This document shows positions 1-12,798 of a stretch of 64,000 nucleotides of DNA, piece by piece. Made by a program: the position numbers and the translations under genes. The first letter of the stretch is position 1; each line of letters opens with the position of its first letter. Source of the DNA: Episyrphus balteatus. Lineage: Eukaryota > Arthropoda > Insecta > Diptera > Syrphidae. The notes below the pieces were generated by a model. The model saw only the letters and a program-made list of their open reading frames with translations. It made no database searches and was not told the DNA's origin. The stretch spans positions 122,140,620-122,204,619 of the forward strand of contig NC_079134.1 in NCBI RefSeq assembly GCF_945859705.1, written 5' to 3'.

Positions 1-140
1 TAAATTTTAGTTGTGTTACGGGTGTGACGTGATTTTGTTTTTTAAATGCACACAATGAGACCCAGATGACAAGCTAACAAAAAAAATGAATTTTAATTGT
101 GTTTCGAATGTGGTAAGAAAACGGTAGGGGTGTGACATTT
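1..140. repeat. Diverged repeat block with GTTACGGGTGTGAC motif (left part)
   Basis: A motif close to TTGTGTTACGGGTGTGAC starts at about 11. A diverged copy (TTGTGTTTCGAATGTGG) lies at about 107 and a partial copy (GGGGTGTGACA) at about 127. The same motif recurs at 2001-2270. The surrounding bases (TTTTARTTGTGTT) are also shared, so this looks like a degenerate tandem repeat of roughly 100-bp period that starts beyond the left edge. Function unknown. Confidence 0.5.
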
Positions 141-1998
141 GGGAAAAAAACTTCTTATGGTAGATTTCTCAAAATATTTAAATTTACTTTTAGAAAAAAA
201 ATCAATTTCTGAAGCAATTCAAGTAAATTAAAATTTACTTTTATTTAAAAAAAAAAAACCTACCTAATCATCAGAAATATTATTAAAGCAAATACCTACA
301 GCCTATACAACACCTTTATAATTTTTATCATCATCATCAACATCATTAAAAATTTCATTAGAAATCCACACTAATAACTTGCCAAAAGATACTTATTTAT
401 GTAACATGATATTTTTCTTCCAATACTTTGAGTTTTTATTGACTCATTGTCTTCAAGGAAAAACTCGATAAGAAGAATTCGAGAAAAACTTCGACCACAA
501 AGTAAAAAGCCAATGCGGAATTTCCATTTTGATGAAGATAAAATTCGCAGACGTTTTCTTAACTTTTCTTCTTCAAAATAAAAAAAAAAAAACAAAAAAC
601 AAAAAACTCCCTTACCGCTGGAATAAGGAACTTATAGGAACTTTCTACCTTCCTTCATTTGATTGATAGTTTGAATTTCATTCGTAGGTATCTCTGTCTC
701 TGTTATTGACCGATAAATTCTATTGAAGAGAAAATTGTTCTTTTAAAGATGCAAAAACAATCTGTTATCTTTCATTTTTTTTTTCTCTCACAAATTGATG
801 ATGATAAATATATTTTTTTTTCTTTTTGGTTTATATGATGATTTAGGTAAATGAAGTGGAATGCCTTTCTTCTATACTTTTCTCGCTAATACCCACATAA
901 CGATTCAAATTTGATGACTTGATTTTCTCATAAATTACCCGTTGGGCACTGCAGAGTTTTTGTTATGTTTTTTTTTTTTGTTGCAGATTTATCTTTTTCA
1001 AACTTACAAAAAAAAATATAATACTTATCTCTGAAAAACTATTGTGGATATAGGTATAGGGAACCTTTTAGGAACCAAGAACGGCCCAAAGCGATCGTTA
1101 GATGAACTCCCACAGCAACCAAACCAAACAATGCGAGAGTAGTTTATTATGCGCTATAGGGTATAAACGTATACACAAAGCAATTCAAATAAATAAACAT
1201 TCGAAAAGCATACTAAACTCACACACACACAAAGATGAAAATGTATCTTTTTGTTTAATACAAAGAAAATCTAAACGAAAAAAACATAAAAAAAAAAAAA
1301 ACAATACAACTATGGCTTTGTTGTTGTTGTACTTTTGATGGTAGTGGGTGGATTCGGGTATGGATTCGGGTTTGGGTCTTCCCTTTCCATGGCAGCATGT
1401 TTATCACTTTCAGTTTGGTATTCAGTTTCAGTTGCATTCCAGTTGAATTTCTTTTATTTTTTTTTTATTATATTTTGACACGAGGTATTGAAACGGGTTA
1501 AATGAAACAACGAACGGATAGCCCATCAGAGAAGGTATAGAGGAGTAAAATAAATGGTCGTAGTGTTAGTGGTGATAATGCATTTTACACTACAAACAAA
1601 ACTACCTGAGAACTTATGATATTGCATTTTGATGACCGCAGATGCAACAGAGCGCGCTCTCTCGCTCTCCTCTGAACCGATTTTGAAGCCTTTCGATTTG
1701 CGATAATGTTTATGTGTGTTTCATGTTGGATGACGATGACGCCGCAATGCGTCATTTGTATATTTTTTTTTATTTGAATATGCTAAATGAGTAAGTTTGT
1801 TTCCGTGTAAAAGTAAAAGGTGGTTAGTTGCGTTGTGTGAAAGAATTTTAAGAGCCTTTTAAATAAAGTAGCTAAAGGACTTAATCATAATTTAGTATAC
1901 TGAAATTAACTGTAGATTATTCAGGTATGGATTTTGACAATGTTACCAATTACATTTTTAAATGATAAACTATTAATTTTTAATTATAGGTTTTTCCA
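141..1998. other. Non-coding stretch, no gene recognised
   Basis: AT-rich sequence with many homopolymer runs and no ORF resembling a protein. The stretch around 1640-1720 is less AT-rich and contains GAGCGCGCTCTCTCGCTC, the kind of GAGA-type sequence common near fly promoters. No initiator, exon or splice signal could be tied to it. Confidence 0.5.
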
Positions 1999-2270
1999 GC
2001 GTTACGGGTGTGACCCTTGTTAGACTTTTTTTTATGAGTTATTCAACCAATATTCAAAATTATTAGAATTCAACTTGAATCAATCAAGTAATTTTGTTTC
2101 AATATCAATTAAAGTTGTGTTGCGGGTGTGACAGTTGGACAAAAAATTATTTTCCGAAAATATATATACAAATGTTGATCTTCCCAAATGAGAAACAAAT
2201 GGAAAACCAACAAATATATCCGTTTTAATAATGTTACGAGTATGACAAGAAAAAGTTACGGGTGTGATAT
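1999..2270. repeat. Diverged repeat block with GTTACGGGTGTGAC motif (right part)
   Basis: Four copies of the motif lie here: GTTACGGGTGTGAC at 2001, GTTGCGGGTGTGAC at 2119, GTTACGAGTATGAC at 2233 and GTTACGGGTGTGAT at 2255. The first three are 118 and 114 bp apart and share flanking AT-rich bases. The block resembles 1-140, and the two are separated by about 1.9 kb of unrelated sequence. Confidence 0.55.
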
Positions 2271-2589
2271 TTGAATTTTTTTTATCTTAGGTACCTATGT
2301 CTCATTATCGTAGATAAGAAATAAGTCCATTATCAAATTGTGAAGCTATGTACGAGATGGAACATAAGTTAGGTAAATCGGTGTTTTGAATTGGCTATGA
2401 TCGGTACGATCACTCACTGAAGTGTTACAATATTTGTTTGATGAACTAGGTACATATTTTTGTGTGAAAAAGTATACTTTCAATTTCTTAATTTTTAAAC
2501 TTTCAATTTTTTAATTATTTTATTTCATAAAAGGTTTTCAAGTCAGGCAGCCACAGGACTTGTTATTTACGACCTAGAATGTTTTAAAG
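2271..2589. other. Non-coding stretch, nothing recognised
   Basis: AT-rich sequence without ORFs or recognisable repeats. Confidence 0.4.
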
Positions 2590-3240
2590 GACTTGCCTTG
2601 CCTTGCTGTACCTGAGAAAATATTAACTGGGGTCGCACGTACTTGCTCTTGTAGTTCAAAGTATCTTTATCTTAAATATCTATTGAAACTTTAAGATTTT
2701 GTTTAGTGTCGAGAAAAAAAAATTAAAAAAAAAAAATCGAAAGTTAAAAAATAAAATTAAAATTTTTTTTTTCAAAAATGTTTGTTAATTTTTTTTTTTT
2801 TTACATTTTACACTTCAAAATGAAGTCTATAAATTTTGGATAAAATTGACTTATGCTTTGATGAAAGATATGAACTATAAAAATATGTCGATTTTCGAAA
2901 AACGGCAACGCCATATTTCTGTTCTCCGCATTTTTTGAGAAAAACTAAAAACGCAGTTTTGTCAGAATCAATAAGACTATTACGTACACCAAATTTAATC
3001 AAAATCGTTAGAGCCATTTTCGAGAAAATTGCAATACCTCGACAACTTTATATAGGAGATATGCGTTAAAAGGGAGATATTGAAAAAATAAAAAAAAACA
3101 GGTCTAGGGAATTACATAAAAATCATCTGTACCAAGTTTCAAGTTAATCCATCCATCCGTTTAGGCCCTAGCTTGATGTACAGATGGACGCACAGATGCA
3201 CGGACCGACGACGGACGGCATGACGTATTTGAATTGCTGT
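2590..3240 (-). repeat. Dispersed repeat family R, copy 1 (minus orientation)
   Basis: This is the reverse-complement relative of 6060-6715. Shared blocks are the GGGTCGCACGTACTTGCTCT segment near 2632, the 'aaaatggctctaacgattttgat' type segment near 2995-3025, and the end rich in GGACGCACAGATGCACGGAC near 3185. No transposase or reverse transcriptase is visible. The small minus-strand ORFs here are diverged repeat sequence and not credible genes. Confidence 0.6.
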
Positions 3241-6059
3241 ATTCGAAAGATTATAGTTTTTTTTCCCCCTTTTGAAAAAGTTGAATAGATGAAAACACAC
3301 CCCACAATCCTTATAAAGTTTGTGTTTTGGATTTTTAATAGGTCTCTCAAAGACAGGTCTTAAATTAATCCAGTAAATTACAAATCCAACGAGCAGTAAT
3401 TGAGTGCAAAAAAGAAATTGGTTGATAAAAATTTCTTGTACGATCCCGATCCCCATCCACATAAAAATAAAAATCCTATACGAGTATCTACGTAATTTTA
3501 AGCACGTGCTTAAATTTCGACCCGCACAAATAAAAACCTAAATGATTTATGTTCTTCTGTTACCCAAATTTAAGGTCAATGTTTTCTTAATGGCTTTCTA
3601 CCTCATGATAAATCCGCCTCTGTCATTTACATTAAACCACGTTTCAGTTTGAAACGAGTTTTATGTTTTTGTTTGTGTTTCTTTCGCGTTTGCTCAGTGA
3701 AATGTCTTTTGCCATACCCAGTTACCAGCATAAAGGTATTTCACATACATACGTATTTTAAGCGTCTAGTCTCTTTTACAATGTTTAAACAAAGAAAAAG
3801 TATAAATACCAATAACAAGTTTTTCCAAAACAAGTACGGCTTGAATGTAAAGGTAAGTTTATCTTTAAGTATGGGTTTGTTTGTTTACTTTTTTTTTTCT
3901 TTTTTGAGTTAGGCTCAACTAAACAGACTATGTATATATACTCATACCAAGCCATAGTCATTTACAAATACATACGCATAATGTGAGTTGTTTTATTTCT
4001 TTACCTTTTATTTGTGGAAGACACCAGTATAATTTATGTGTTAAGCCAGGTGCATTAAGTAGTCTAAGAGATAAGGTTTCTAATATGAGTGAAATTTTGA
4101 GTAGATGATCAATACGAGTACTCGTAAACCGTAATTCGAAAATGAGCAAAGGGCAAATTGTCTTGTAACATTCCTAATCCCATTTTTAAAGGAACCAACA
4201 ATTTCGATCACCTCCAACTTCTGAACCATAAGACCTAGAAACTTAAAACTGATATTAATTTTTCAGCTAGTAGTCACGATCAAGCACCTGAAAAAATACT
4301 AAGCATGAGTACCTAAAACCTAATAGCTCGTGAGATACAAGGATTCAAAGATACAAAAAATCGTAACTAATTTACTCAATGAAATAAATCCAACAATTCA
4401 TCTTGAACTCTTCCATAATGTTGATATAACAATTGGTTGGCTCAAATACAAATACGAGTAAATGAAAAGAAAAGAGTATGAAGTCGGCAGTGTTCGAAAT
4501 TTCATAAAAATATGTAATAAGAAAAAGCTATTAAGTAAACAATCCTATATTAGGCAGAAAAAAGCAATATTAGACGTCAGTAAGAACTAGAAGCTACATT
4601 TTACAGGCGGTAAAAACCTTTAACCTGGAGCTATGACTGTACAAAAAAACAATCATAAACGCTCCAAAAAAAATGCCCTGTGGAGACAGTCTTACTTTTT
4701 CAAAATAAGTTGTGGATAATAGGACCAGTTTTACCAAGATCATTTAACAAACAAAATTAAATTTTGATTCTAGGTATCACCAAAAATTTGTTAATATAAA
4801 TTTTTGAAAGAATTTTAAGAATGATAAATTGAAAACAGTAGTCTTTTAACTCATTCATCCCAAATTCTTGCGGGTTTCGATCGAATGCAATTCTTTTGAA
4901 AGAAAAGTCCAAAAAGGGTAATGATTTGAATTCAACAAAACAGGGGTTCAAAAAACAAGTGAAAATAGAAGCATTTTTTTCTCCAAACAAAAAGGAAATA
5001 AAAATAAACAAATAATTTAAATTTGTATCGATTAAATTTTGATTTTAATTAAAAATCAAACCTTTTAACTTGGTACCTTCTCATTTCTTATCTTTGTGCT
5101 TGTAACTTCCAAATACTTCTTTGAATACCTCAAAAATTGATTTAGCGAGAATTTGATGTTCAAAATAATTTGAATGCATTTTTAATTTCTGGTAATTTTT
5201 AATATATGTATATCTACTTTTACTCAGTATTTATATATAACAAAATGTTACATAAATGAATAACACAATTATAAACTTACATCTTAAATACCCTAGTTAA
5301 TATATAAATAGTAGAGCCTTGAACTGTAAAAGCAAGTAAATACGATCCAGTTGTGATTTTTTTTTCGCTGCAATATATATCTGGTAATGTTCTAGACTGC
5401 AGAAGCAGATAAACTAATTGAGTAAATTTTAATTGAATCAAACAGGTATTTAAAGAATTATTTAATTTAGCTCTAAGAAAACACGTTTTTTTTTTTGTTT
5501 AGTCACTTTATGTCAAAGATGATTGTACAAAGCTGTTTTTATTTTCAAAAATGAATCACATCTCAAATGTCTCATATTCCATGCTAGATCCAGATGTTTA
5601 TTTAAAGTTTAAGGCTTATAAATAAACTAAACATTCATTTGTATTTGTTGAAAATTCTCTAATTTCCATAAACGTGACATAGCGTTCGGCATATAACACA
5701 CATTTTTAAATTTGTTTGTTAAAATTTTTAGAACCTCAAAGTTATATTAAATTGATTTTATTGGTATTTTGTTACGCCCTAAATTGACCAAAAGTTTAAA
5801 ATTTTAAAAACAAATATACTGTGACACTTAATCTCATGCTCAAAAAAAAAATTGTTTAGTTAACAAATTAACAATTTTTTAAAAATACTTCCAACACTTT
5901 AAAGAATAATGATTTCTTTCAACAATGTGTAGCTACTTTGGTAATTTCATGAATTATGCATATAAAAGTTCTGTTTACACACATTCAAGGTAATGAATAA
6001 CTAGGGAATATACTCATACTGACAATCACGCGTAGCTGTGGGTAATTAATGCAATAAAG
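3241..6059. other. Non-coding stretch, no gene recognised
   Basis: AT-rich sequence. Short ORFs on both strands are lysine-, phenylalanine- and isoleucine-rich with no recognisable domain. No long inverted repeat or RNA gene was seen. Confidence 0.45.
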
Positions 6060-6715
6060 TATAGACATTAAGATTCTGGGTCAAAGGTGTACCTGTACGT
6101 ATCACTTTTGCCAAACCAGATTTTTTACTTGCTCTATAGGGCAAGTATTGGTTTCGTGTCGAAAAAAAAAATTGAGGTTTTAATCAAAACCAACATTACG
6201 ATGATGGAGAATTCCGAAAAAGTGGGTCTCGCAATTCCGTCCGTGCGTCTGTGCGTCTGTGCGTCTGTGCGTCCATCTGTACACATTTCCACAGCCTAAA
6301 CGGGTGGACGGATTTTCTTCAAATTTGGTACAGATGATTTTTATGGAATTCTGAAAGTTGGTTTTTTTTTGTTTTTTTTTATCTCGTTTAGAACGTATAC
6401 CTCCCATACAAAAAAATACGATATTGCGAATTTCTCGAAAACGGCTCTAACGATTTTGATTAAACTTTGTATACGTAATATTTAAAGCAGTGGCAATAAA
6501 ACTGCATTTTTATTTTTTCTTAAAAAAGTCAAATAACAAAAAAAAAAATTTTTCATTTCACAAAATTTTGCCCTAAATGTCGGCTCTTCCCCAATATCAT
6601 TTTTTTTTAAATTTAGAGCCAGCTTTTAAAATCTACAAGTAGACTAACATAAAAGTGCTTTGAACTGCAAGAGCAAGTACGTGCGACCCCAGTCGTGCAT
6701 TTTATTTAAAAAGTA
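6060..6715 (+). repeat. Dispersed repeat family R, copy 2
   Basis: It begins near the 'gggtcaaaggtgtacctg' segment and carries a tandem GTGCGTCT array (6241-6274), a conserved block with 'ggtggacggattttcttcaa', the CTCGAAAACGGCTCTAACG block near 6437, and a GTACGTGCGACCCCAGTCGT terminal segment near 6677. Related copies lie at 2590-3240 (inverted), 15830-16480 and 22780-23040; the terminal segment alone recurs near 46220 and 47975. It is probably a non-autonomous mobile repeat of unassigned class. Confidence 0.6.
6241..6274 (+). repeat. GTGCGTCT microsatellite within repeat R
   Basis: Four near-perfect tandem copies of the 8-bp unit GTGCGTCT. A scrambled, diverged counterpart occurs on the other strand near 3185-3220, so the array belongs to the family and is not a chance expansion. 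Confidence 0.8.
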
Positions 6716-9700
6716 CTTCTAATAGAATTGATTGGGTATAGGAAAAAATTAGAACATGTTCTTGGAATTTTCTAGCACAAGAAAAAATAAATCATTAAGA
6801 TTCTTAATGGATTTTTCCACAGCAATACAAAAAATTGCTCAGATTTGATGTTTCTTATAAAAACCGTATACTTTTAGATTTTGTATTAAAATTACGAACA
6901 AAATTATATTAAAATTTATGTATAAAAAGAAATACAATAGACTATTTTATTCTTGGTCTGACAGAATAGAAACAGTTTAAGATAAGATTAGAATATTTAA
7001 CTTGAGAAAAAGACAGACAATATCAGACAGAAGTCACTATATTTACCCTAAAGTCAGCCAGCATGGGGATCGATATTCCCGAATCAATACAATGCTAACA
7101 ATGCAACAGAAAAGACGCCGCCATTTCAACATTAAAAGAGCCCACCTGGGTTTCTTATCTAGGGGTTTAACCACGTTATCCAAACGATATTAAGTTAGTA
7201 ATGACTGAGGTAAAACCAAATAAAGTAGCTTAATTTGATATACAACAGTCAGGACTCTTTAACCATACAACAGCTTATCTGTACGAAAAAGCGATCGTTA
7301 TCATTTTTATTTTTTTGTCACTAGTTACAAGTAATAGAAAGATAAGAAGATAATGTAAATGGAGAATAAGGGTTTGGTGTCCAGTTGAAATTAGAGGGTA
7401 AATGAAAAAATGCTCCATAATTCGGGACTTTAAATAACACCTCTAGGTTGCCAGTTAAACTAAGTTGCCTTCATTGAGCGAATGGACGAAAATGATCCAT
7501 CCAAGGTAGTTTTCGCATATTCCTAGTTCCCAGGTCGAAATGTAAATAAAGATTGAATTTCACTTTAAAGACCATTCGCTGCCAGATCAATCTTTGTAGA
7601 GGACTAGAGGCATCGTGCTGAGCTTGAAAATGCGTTAAATTGCTTTAAAATTTTGCAATTTCACTGGAGAGTTTCTTTTTTACAACGGTGCTAGAATTGT
7701 GAAGTTATGCCTCATCTTCTAGAAACCAATGAACATTTGTGCCACTCGAATGCCATTCTTTTCGTGAACTTATTACGTATTAAGGTAACTCCATAATCAA
7801 ATTATGGAGTTATTCCCACCGAGGTGGAAGAAAAGTCCATTATGGATTTATGTCCTGTGGAAGTATATCTCTGCGCCTCAAACGAACTTCATCTTTCTAT
7901 TTGCGTTGTTGTTATAGAACTTTGTTTTAATATTGAGTTATATTTTCTGTGTAAAAATTTGGATCAATGCCTCTGTTCCTATGTAACTTTAATTTAAGGC
8001 TGTTTCAATTATTATTATGACCTCACCTAAGCGATTTTAAAAGACTCAAATAAATTACTTTAAATATTTATGTCTTAGTCGTTATGCGTCACATACATAA
8101 ATTAAACTTCCAGCCTCAAAATATGTATCCTTCTGACCTTGAAAACACTGTTTTTCTCTAGGTATTTTTACCCATAAGTAAGTGTTTTTTTTTTATTTGA
8201 ACATTATGAATAAATAGTTAAGATATTGAGTATAAGAAAAGATACTCTTAACAAACTTCCAAGCATACTGTATAAGTTGTATAGACCCATAGTGTATCAT
8301 TCTATCAATTTATTTGGAACTCTTTATCGTGTTTATGTCATGTTAGATACTTTTATATCTAAAATATTGTATACAATGTACCTACTTAACTATCTAAGAT
8401 CTATGTATCTATCCCACGCAGAGCTATGAACTTTAGTAAAAGGTTATCGGCAACGGCAAATCTGTACACATTGATGATTTGATTAAGTGGGTGTAGAAAA
8501 TTATGTATCCCAACCATCCACTCACAATATCACGTGTCAACTCAAACCAACCATAAGCCCCCTCTAGCCCAAAGGGACTCTGGGAAAGTAGGAAGACGAA
8601 AGACTTGATTGTTTTATATTTATGCTTGTTTTCCACGACATGGTATATATATATATATAGGTAGGTATAAAGTGCGGTTCTAGATTTAATATTTAACCCG
8701 GTGGCGGCAAATTTTAGTGCCTGTTATAAGTTGATCTTTAAGGGATGGTTATTAAATAATTCTATAGGGGGTAGGTAAACTTTAAGTTTGTATAATTTAG
8801 TAATTTATTAATATATTAATTTGCACCTCGCTCGGTCCACCCCCCAACTGTGTGAAGAGATTTAACAAAACTGCTTTATCATTTTGACCAAGTTTTAAAC
8901 TTAGCCATTATAGAATAGACGCCATTAAATGTCTACTATTGGATATAATATATTCGCACAATTTAATTAAGAAAATATTTGTTTTATCGTTTGAAGTAGG
9001 TTCATATACAAATAATTTTGGGATGGGAGAGTTCTATCAAATTACATTCTAGGTAGGGCGTTCACTGGCACGAATCATCTGGCTTTAAACAAATTTTCAG
9101 TTTCTAAAATGTTTACACTAGAAAACATATTTATATTTGTTATGAAACATGGTCCAAATTACATACATATTTAGAGCCAACAGCAAATCCATCAAATGTC
9201 ATGTTGGTTGATGCTTTGTTTACAATATCATAATTTAATTTCAGACTCCCTCCCTTTAAAACTCAGAAATCTGTTTATTACCAAAATACTGGAGTAGAAA
9301 AGAAGAAAAGAAACCTCAAACAATAGGTTTTGAATTTGATTTTTCTGAAATATCGACAATATATAGTATATTTAAATATACTTTATGTAATAATACCTAT
9401 ATCATTAAAAAATACATTTTATGTGACCTATTTAGTGGTATTTTTTTTTTCTATTCTTTCACTATGATGCCAATACATGAATAATAACCGAAATAAATTT
9501 TGAATTTGTACTTGGGAGAGAAATCATACTACTCAATACTTCAATTGAAATATGAATGAAGAAGCCAAAAAAATAAAATAAAATTTCCCTCATTTTTTCC
9601 AGTCTATTTATCCTTGTCCCCATGTTTAAGGTCTAATGGATCGATTTCTTTTAACCTGATATCTTGAGTATGATGTTTTCAATTCTGGGACAACCATTCC

Positions 9701-10004
9701 ACTACTTTAAGGGGATACAAATTTGCTTATAAAGCGCTATTTCATCAACAAAACTTGAAGATAGTTTAGGTTTGTTAAGTATTATGGAACTTTTATTTTA
9801 TTTACTTAGAATTTTTTTTGGATCCTTCTTAAAATGATAAGCAAAAAATACTTTCAACTTCCATATATTAAAAATTTAAGTAGGTATGTACAATCTTTGT
9901 TACCTTCACCATTTTTTTTACTTAAGTTTGGAAATTTGAGTAGGTACCTACCTTTAAAAAAACTTCAAGGTCCATATCGTTACATTTTAAGATTAAGGTA
10001 GATT
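6716..10004. other. Non-coding stretch, no gene recognised
   Basis: About 3.3 kb without a supportable gene. A slightly less AT-rich patch at 7000-7190 is open in one plus-strand frame (63 codons, TTG first) but resembles nothing known. A (TA)n run lies at 8644-8660, and a short inverted repeat around 'aactccataatcaaattatggagtt' at about 7787-7812. Confidence 0.45.
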
Positions 10005-10159
10005 ATAGGGTCATATGCATAAAAAATAGTAAATGCTTTTACTTGAAAAATTGTAGAGTATGAACGTTTTTTATCCACATTTTGTGCATATCAAACCTAG
10101 TTTATACTAATTAATTTCATATTGCTAGTATTTACTATTTTTTATGCATACGGGCCTTA
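10005..10159. mobile_element. Small inverted-repeat element (MITE)
   Basis: The ends are inverted repeats: GTCATATGCATAAAAAATAG at the left (from about 10011) matches the reverse complement of the right end (ATTTTTTATGCATACGGGCC, ending near 10157). Arms are about 40 bp and the element about 155 bp. It encodes nothing. The autonomous partner family is unknown. Confidence 0.6.
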
Positions 10160-11582
10160 GTTATAGTTCTTGGTTTTTATTAGTTTCAACATAAAAACAA
10201 CTTAACCCAGGCACATTTCACAAAAAAAAAAAAAAACAATGGCCTGAGGTAAATAATTGCACACAACTGATTTTTTGTGATATTGTTATCATGACAACTA
10301 AGTTTATAACTCGAAAGACCTGTGCTAACTGAATGGTGTGGGAAAAATCTCGAAATTTTCATAGTCTTTTCAGTTTTTAGCATCTAACTGAAAATGGCAA
10401 GGAGGTAAACAAGAAAGTTTTTGCTATAAATTCAACTAGTCCCTCGTCGTAGTTTGCTCTTTTGCCGCAAGAAGTCTAGGAGTGGGTCTAGTAGATGTAC
10501 CTATACAATTTTTTGAATATTATTTTCTGCTTTCGAAAAGGATTCGGTTGAATTCGCAAACTCCGGACGACCGAATTTCGAAGTGTCTGCACGAATTAGC
10601 GAAACGATGAAAAAGGGTTTGAACAAACTTACGATCAGAAATCAGATTAACTATCTATCTTAAACTAGTTTCCGTAGAGGCGAAATTGAAATCTTATTTT
10701 AAGAACCAAAATTAACGGTACCTTTGCAACCAGAAATAAACATTTCCGAACTGTATTTAAATAAGATTGCATGACAAGCTTACTCTAAAATATCTCATCA
10801 CTGAAAAAGTTCGCCTGGCTTTACGAATGATTGAAAATTCATAGCTTTGAGATTTTAATAAATCTATAGAAAAATCATTTCTTGAGTGCATGGTTGTCAG
10901 GCATTTTGCAGAAGCATACGACTTTTGTTCTATGATATCAGATTGGACTAGACCCAGAAAAATTAAAAAACTTCCAAATATTCATAAAACCACAAAACTT
11001 CAAAAATAATCATACTTTTTTATTGATTTCAAGGCTACCTATATGCTATATGACACTGTGTAGAGAAACTATTATTCTGTGTCGGAAAGGTCTTGTGTCA
11101 GCTTATTAACACTACCACTTTCATTTGAGGCAAGGAAGGGTTGATTAAAGTTTCACGGTCAAGGTAAACTGAACTACGACAAGTTTTGAACCGAAACTCT
11201 AAAAACAAGGCATTTTACCTCTGAGATAATTAAGGAGTATTACATATGTACCTATTGTATATGTATTTATTAGTTCCGCAACGAAACTTAGAAGAATAAA
11301 TTTTGTTTACCAACGGAAGTCAATTGAAAAACAAGGTCGTCTATTGAAACAATCAAGACACCCTTTTAAATGCAAGATCATAACAAGGCTATAATGTCAA
11401 AGGTAATTACGATGAACTTGATTAACAATATTTTTGTTTATATTTATCAACAAATACGTATTTTTGCTAACCTAACTTGATCCCTTATTTTTTAATTGTA
11501 AAGTTCATTTTTAAATGAATTATATTTCACTTTTTCAATAAAAACAATTTTAGAAACTTTTTGGAGTAACTAAAGCAAATTA
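10160..11582. other. Non-coding stretch, no gene recognised
   Basis: No credible ORF. The patch 10430-10640 is slightly GC-richer but interrupted in every frame. Confidence 0.45.
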
Positions 11583-12798
11583 TTAGGGAACCCGGCCGAA
11601 CGGCTCTAATTTTGATGATCTTTTTTTTCAAACGTCGGTAGTTAAAAATACTTTAAAGTCTATAGGTTAAAAATTGCCTATGTTGCCGTATTGTTTTTTT
11701 AAATTAAAATAGAATTTTTTTTAACAAAACCATTTCTTTTTTGCTTAAATTTCATAATATAATTGATACCAAAAGATTCTGTAGGTAATTTAAGGAAGAA
11801 ATATATACATATATGGAAGTAACAGACAATCTTCCACCGTTTAAGCGAGAAATGCAATTTTCTAACAAACTGACTTTAAACACAAAAAAATAATATTTTC
11901 AACACAACGGCAACATCTACATTATTAAAAAACACATTTTTAAAAAGCAAGAAGCTCATTCTTATCTACAAAATTTAAATCTACAAAATTTAATGAATAG
12001 TTTTTGAAAAAAAGGTCCTTAAACTCAGAATTTTGAAAAAAAAAAATGTTATTAAAAAAAATTTAAATGACTTTTTTTCAAACTTTTTTGTAATAAAATA
12101 TGAATTCATTTTTAAAAATATTTTGGCCATAAGGGCTATTGAATAAATAAAAAATAACTTTATATTTTTCAATGTTGAACTTAAAAAAAAAATAAGTTAC
12201 ATTTTTTTCAAAACTTCTTTTAAAAATGTTCTTCGAAAAAGAAATACATACTTTTTAATTTTTTTCCTAAACCGTAATACATATTGACATTTCCTATTAT
12301 AATTCAAATCATAATAAATGTGGCCTAAAAAAATAAAAATAAATGCATTTTATGTTATGAAAAAGTTTTAAAAAGGACATGTTAAAATTTTTTCAATCAT
12401 TTTTTTTTTTTCAAAAATCTGAGTTTAATTACCATTTTTTCAAAAACCCTTCACTCAATTTACTTAATTTTACTCTTACAAATATGAATACGCTTCTAGC
12501 TTTTTAAAAATGTATATATTTAAATATTGTAGGTGTTGCCGTTGTGTTCAAATATTTTTTTTTGTGTTTGAAGTCAATTTGTGAGAAAATTGCATTTATC
12601 GCCTAAACGATGGAAGATGGTCCTTCACTCCCATATAGTTGTTTTATCTTCAATTGCCTAGACAATCTTTTGGCATTAGTAAATTTATGAAATTTAAGCA
12701 AAATTTTTGGAAAAATCTTCAATTAAATTTAAAAAATCAAAACGGCAACAGCGGCAAATTTTAATCTATAGACTTTAAAGTATTTTTAATTACCGACG

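Noticed and set aside
3139..3462. 107-codon minus-strand ORF
   Set aside because: It overlaps dispersed repeat R and has no credible protein features.
6241..6274. CRISPR-like array (GTGCGTCT repeats)
   Set aside because: Directly adjacent 8-bp units without spacers in a eukaryotic genome; a microsatellite.
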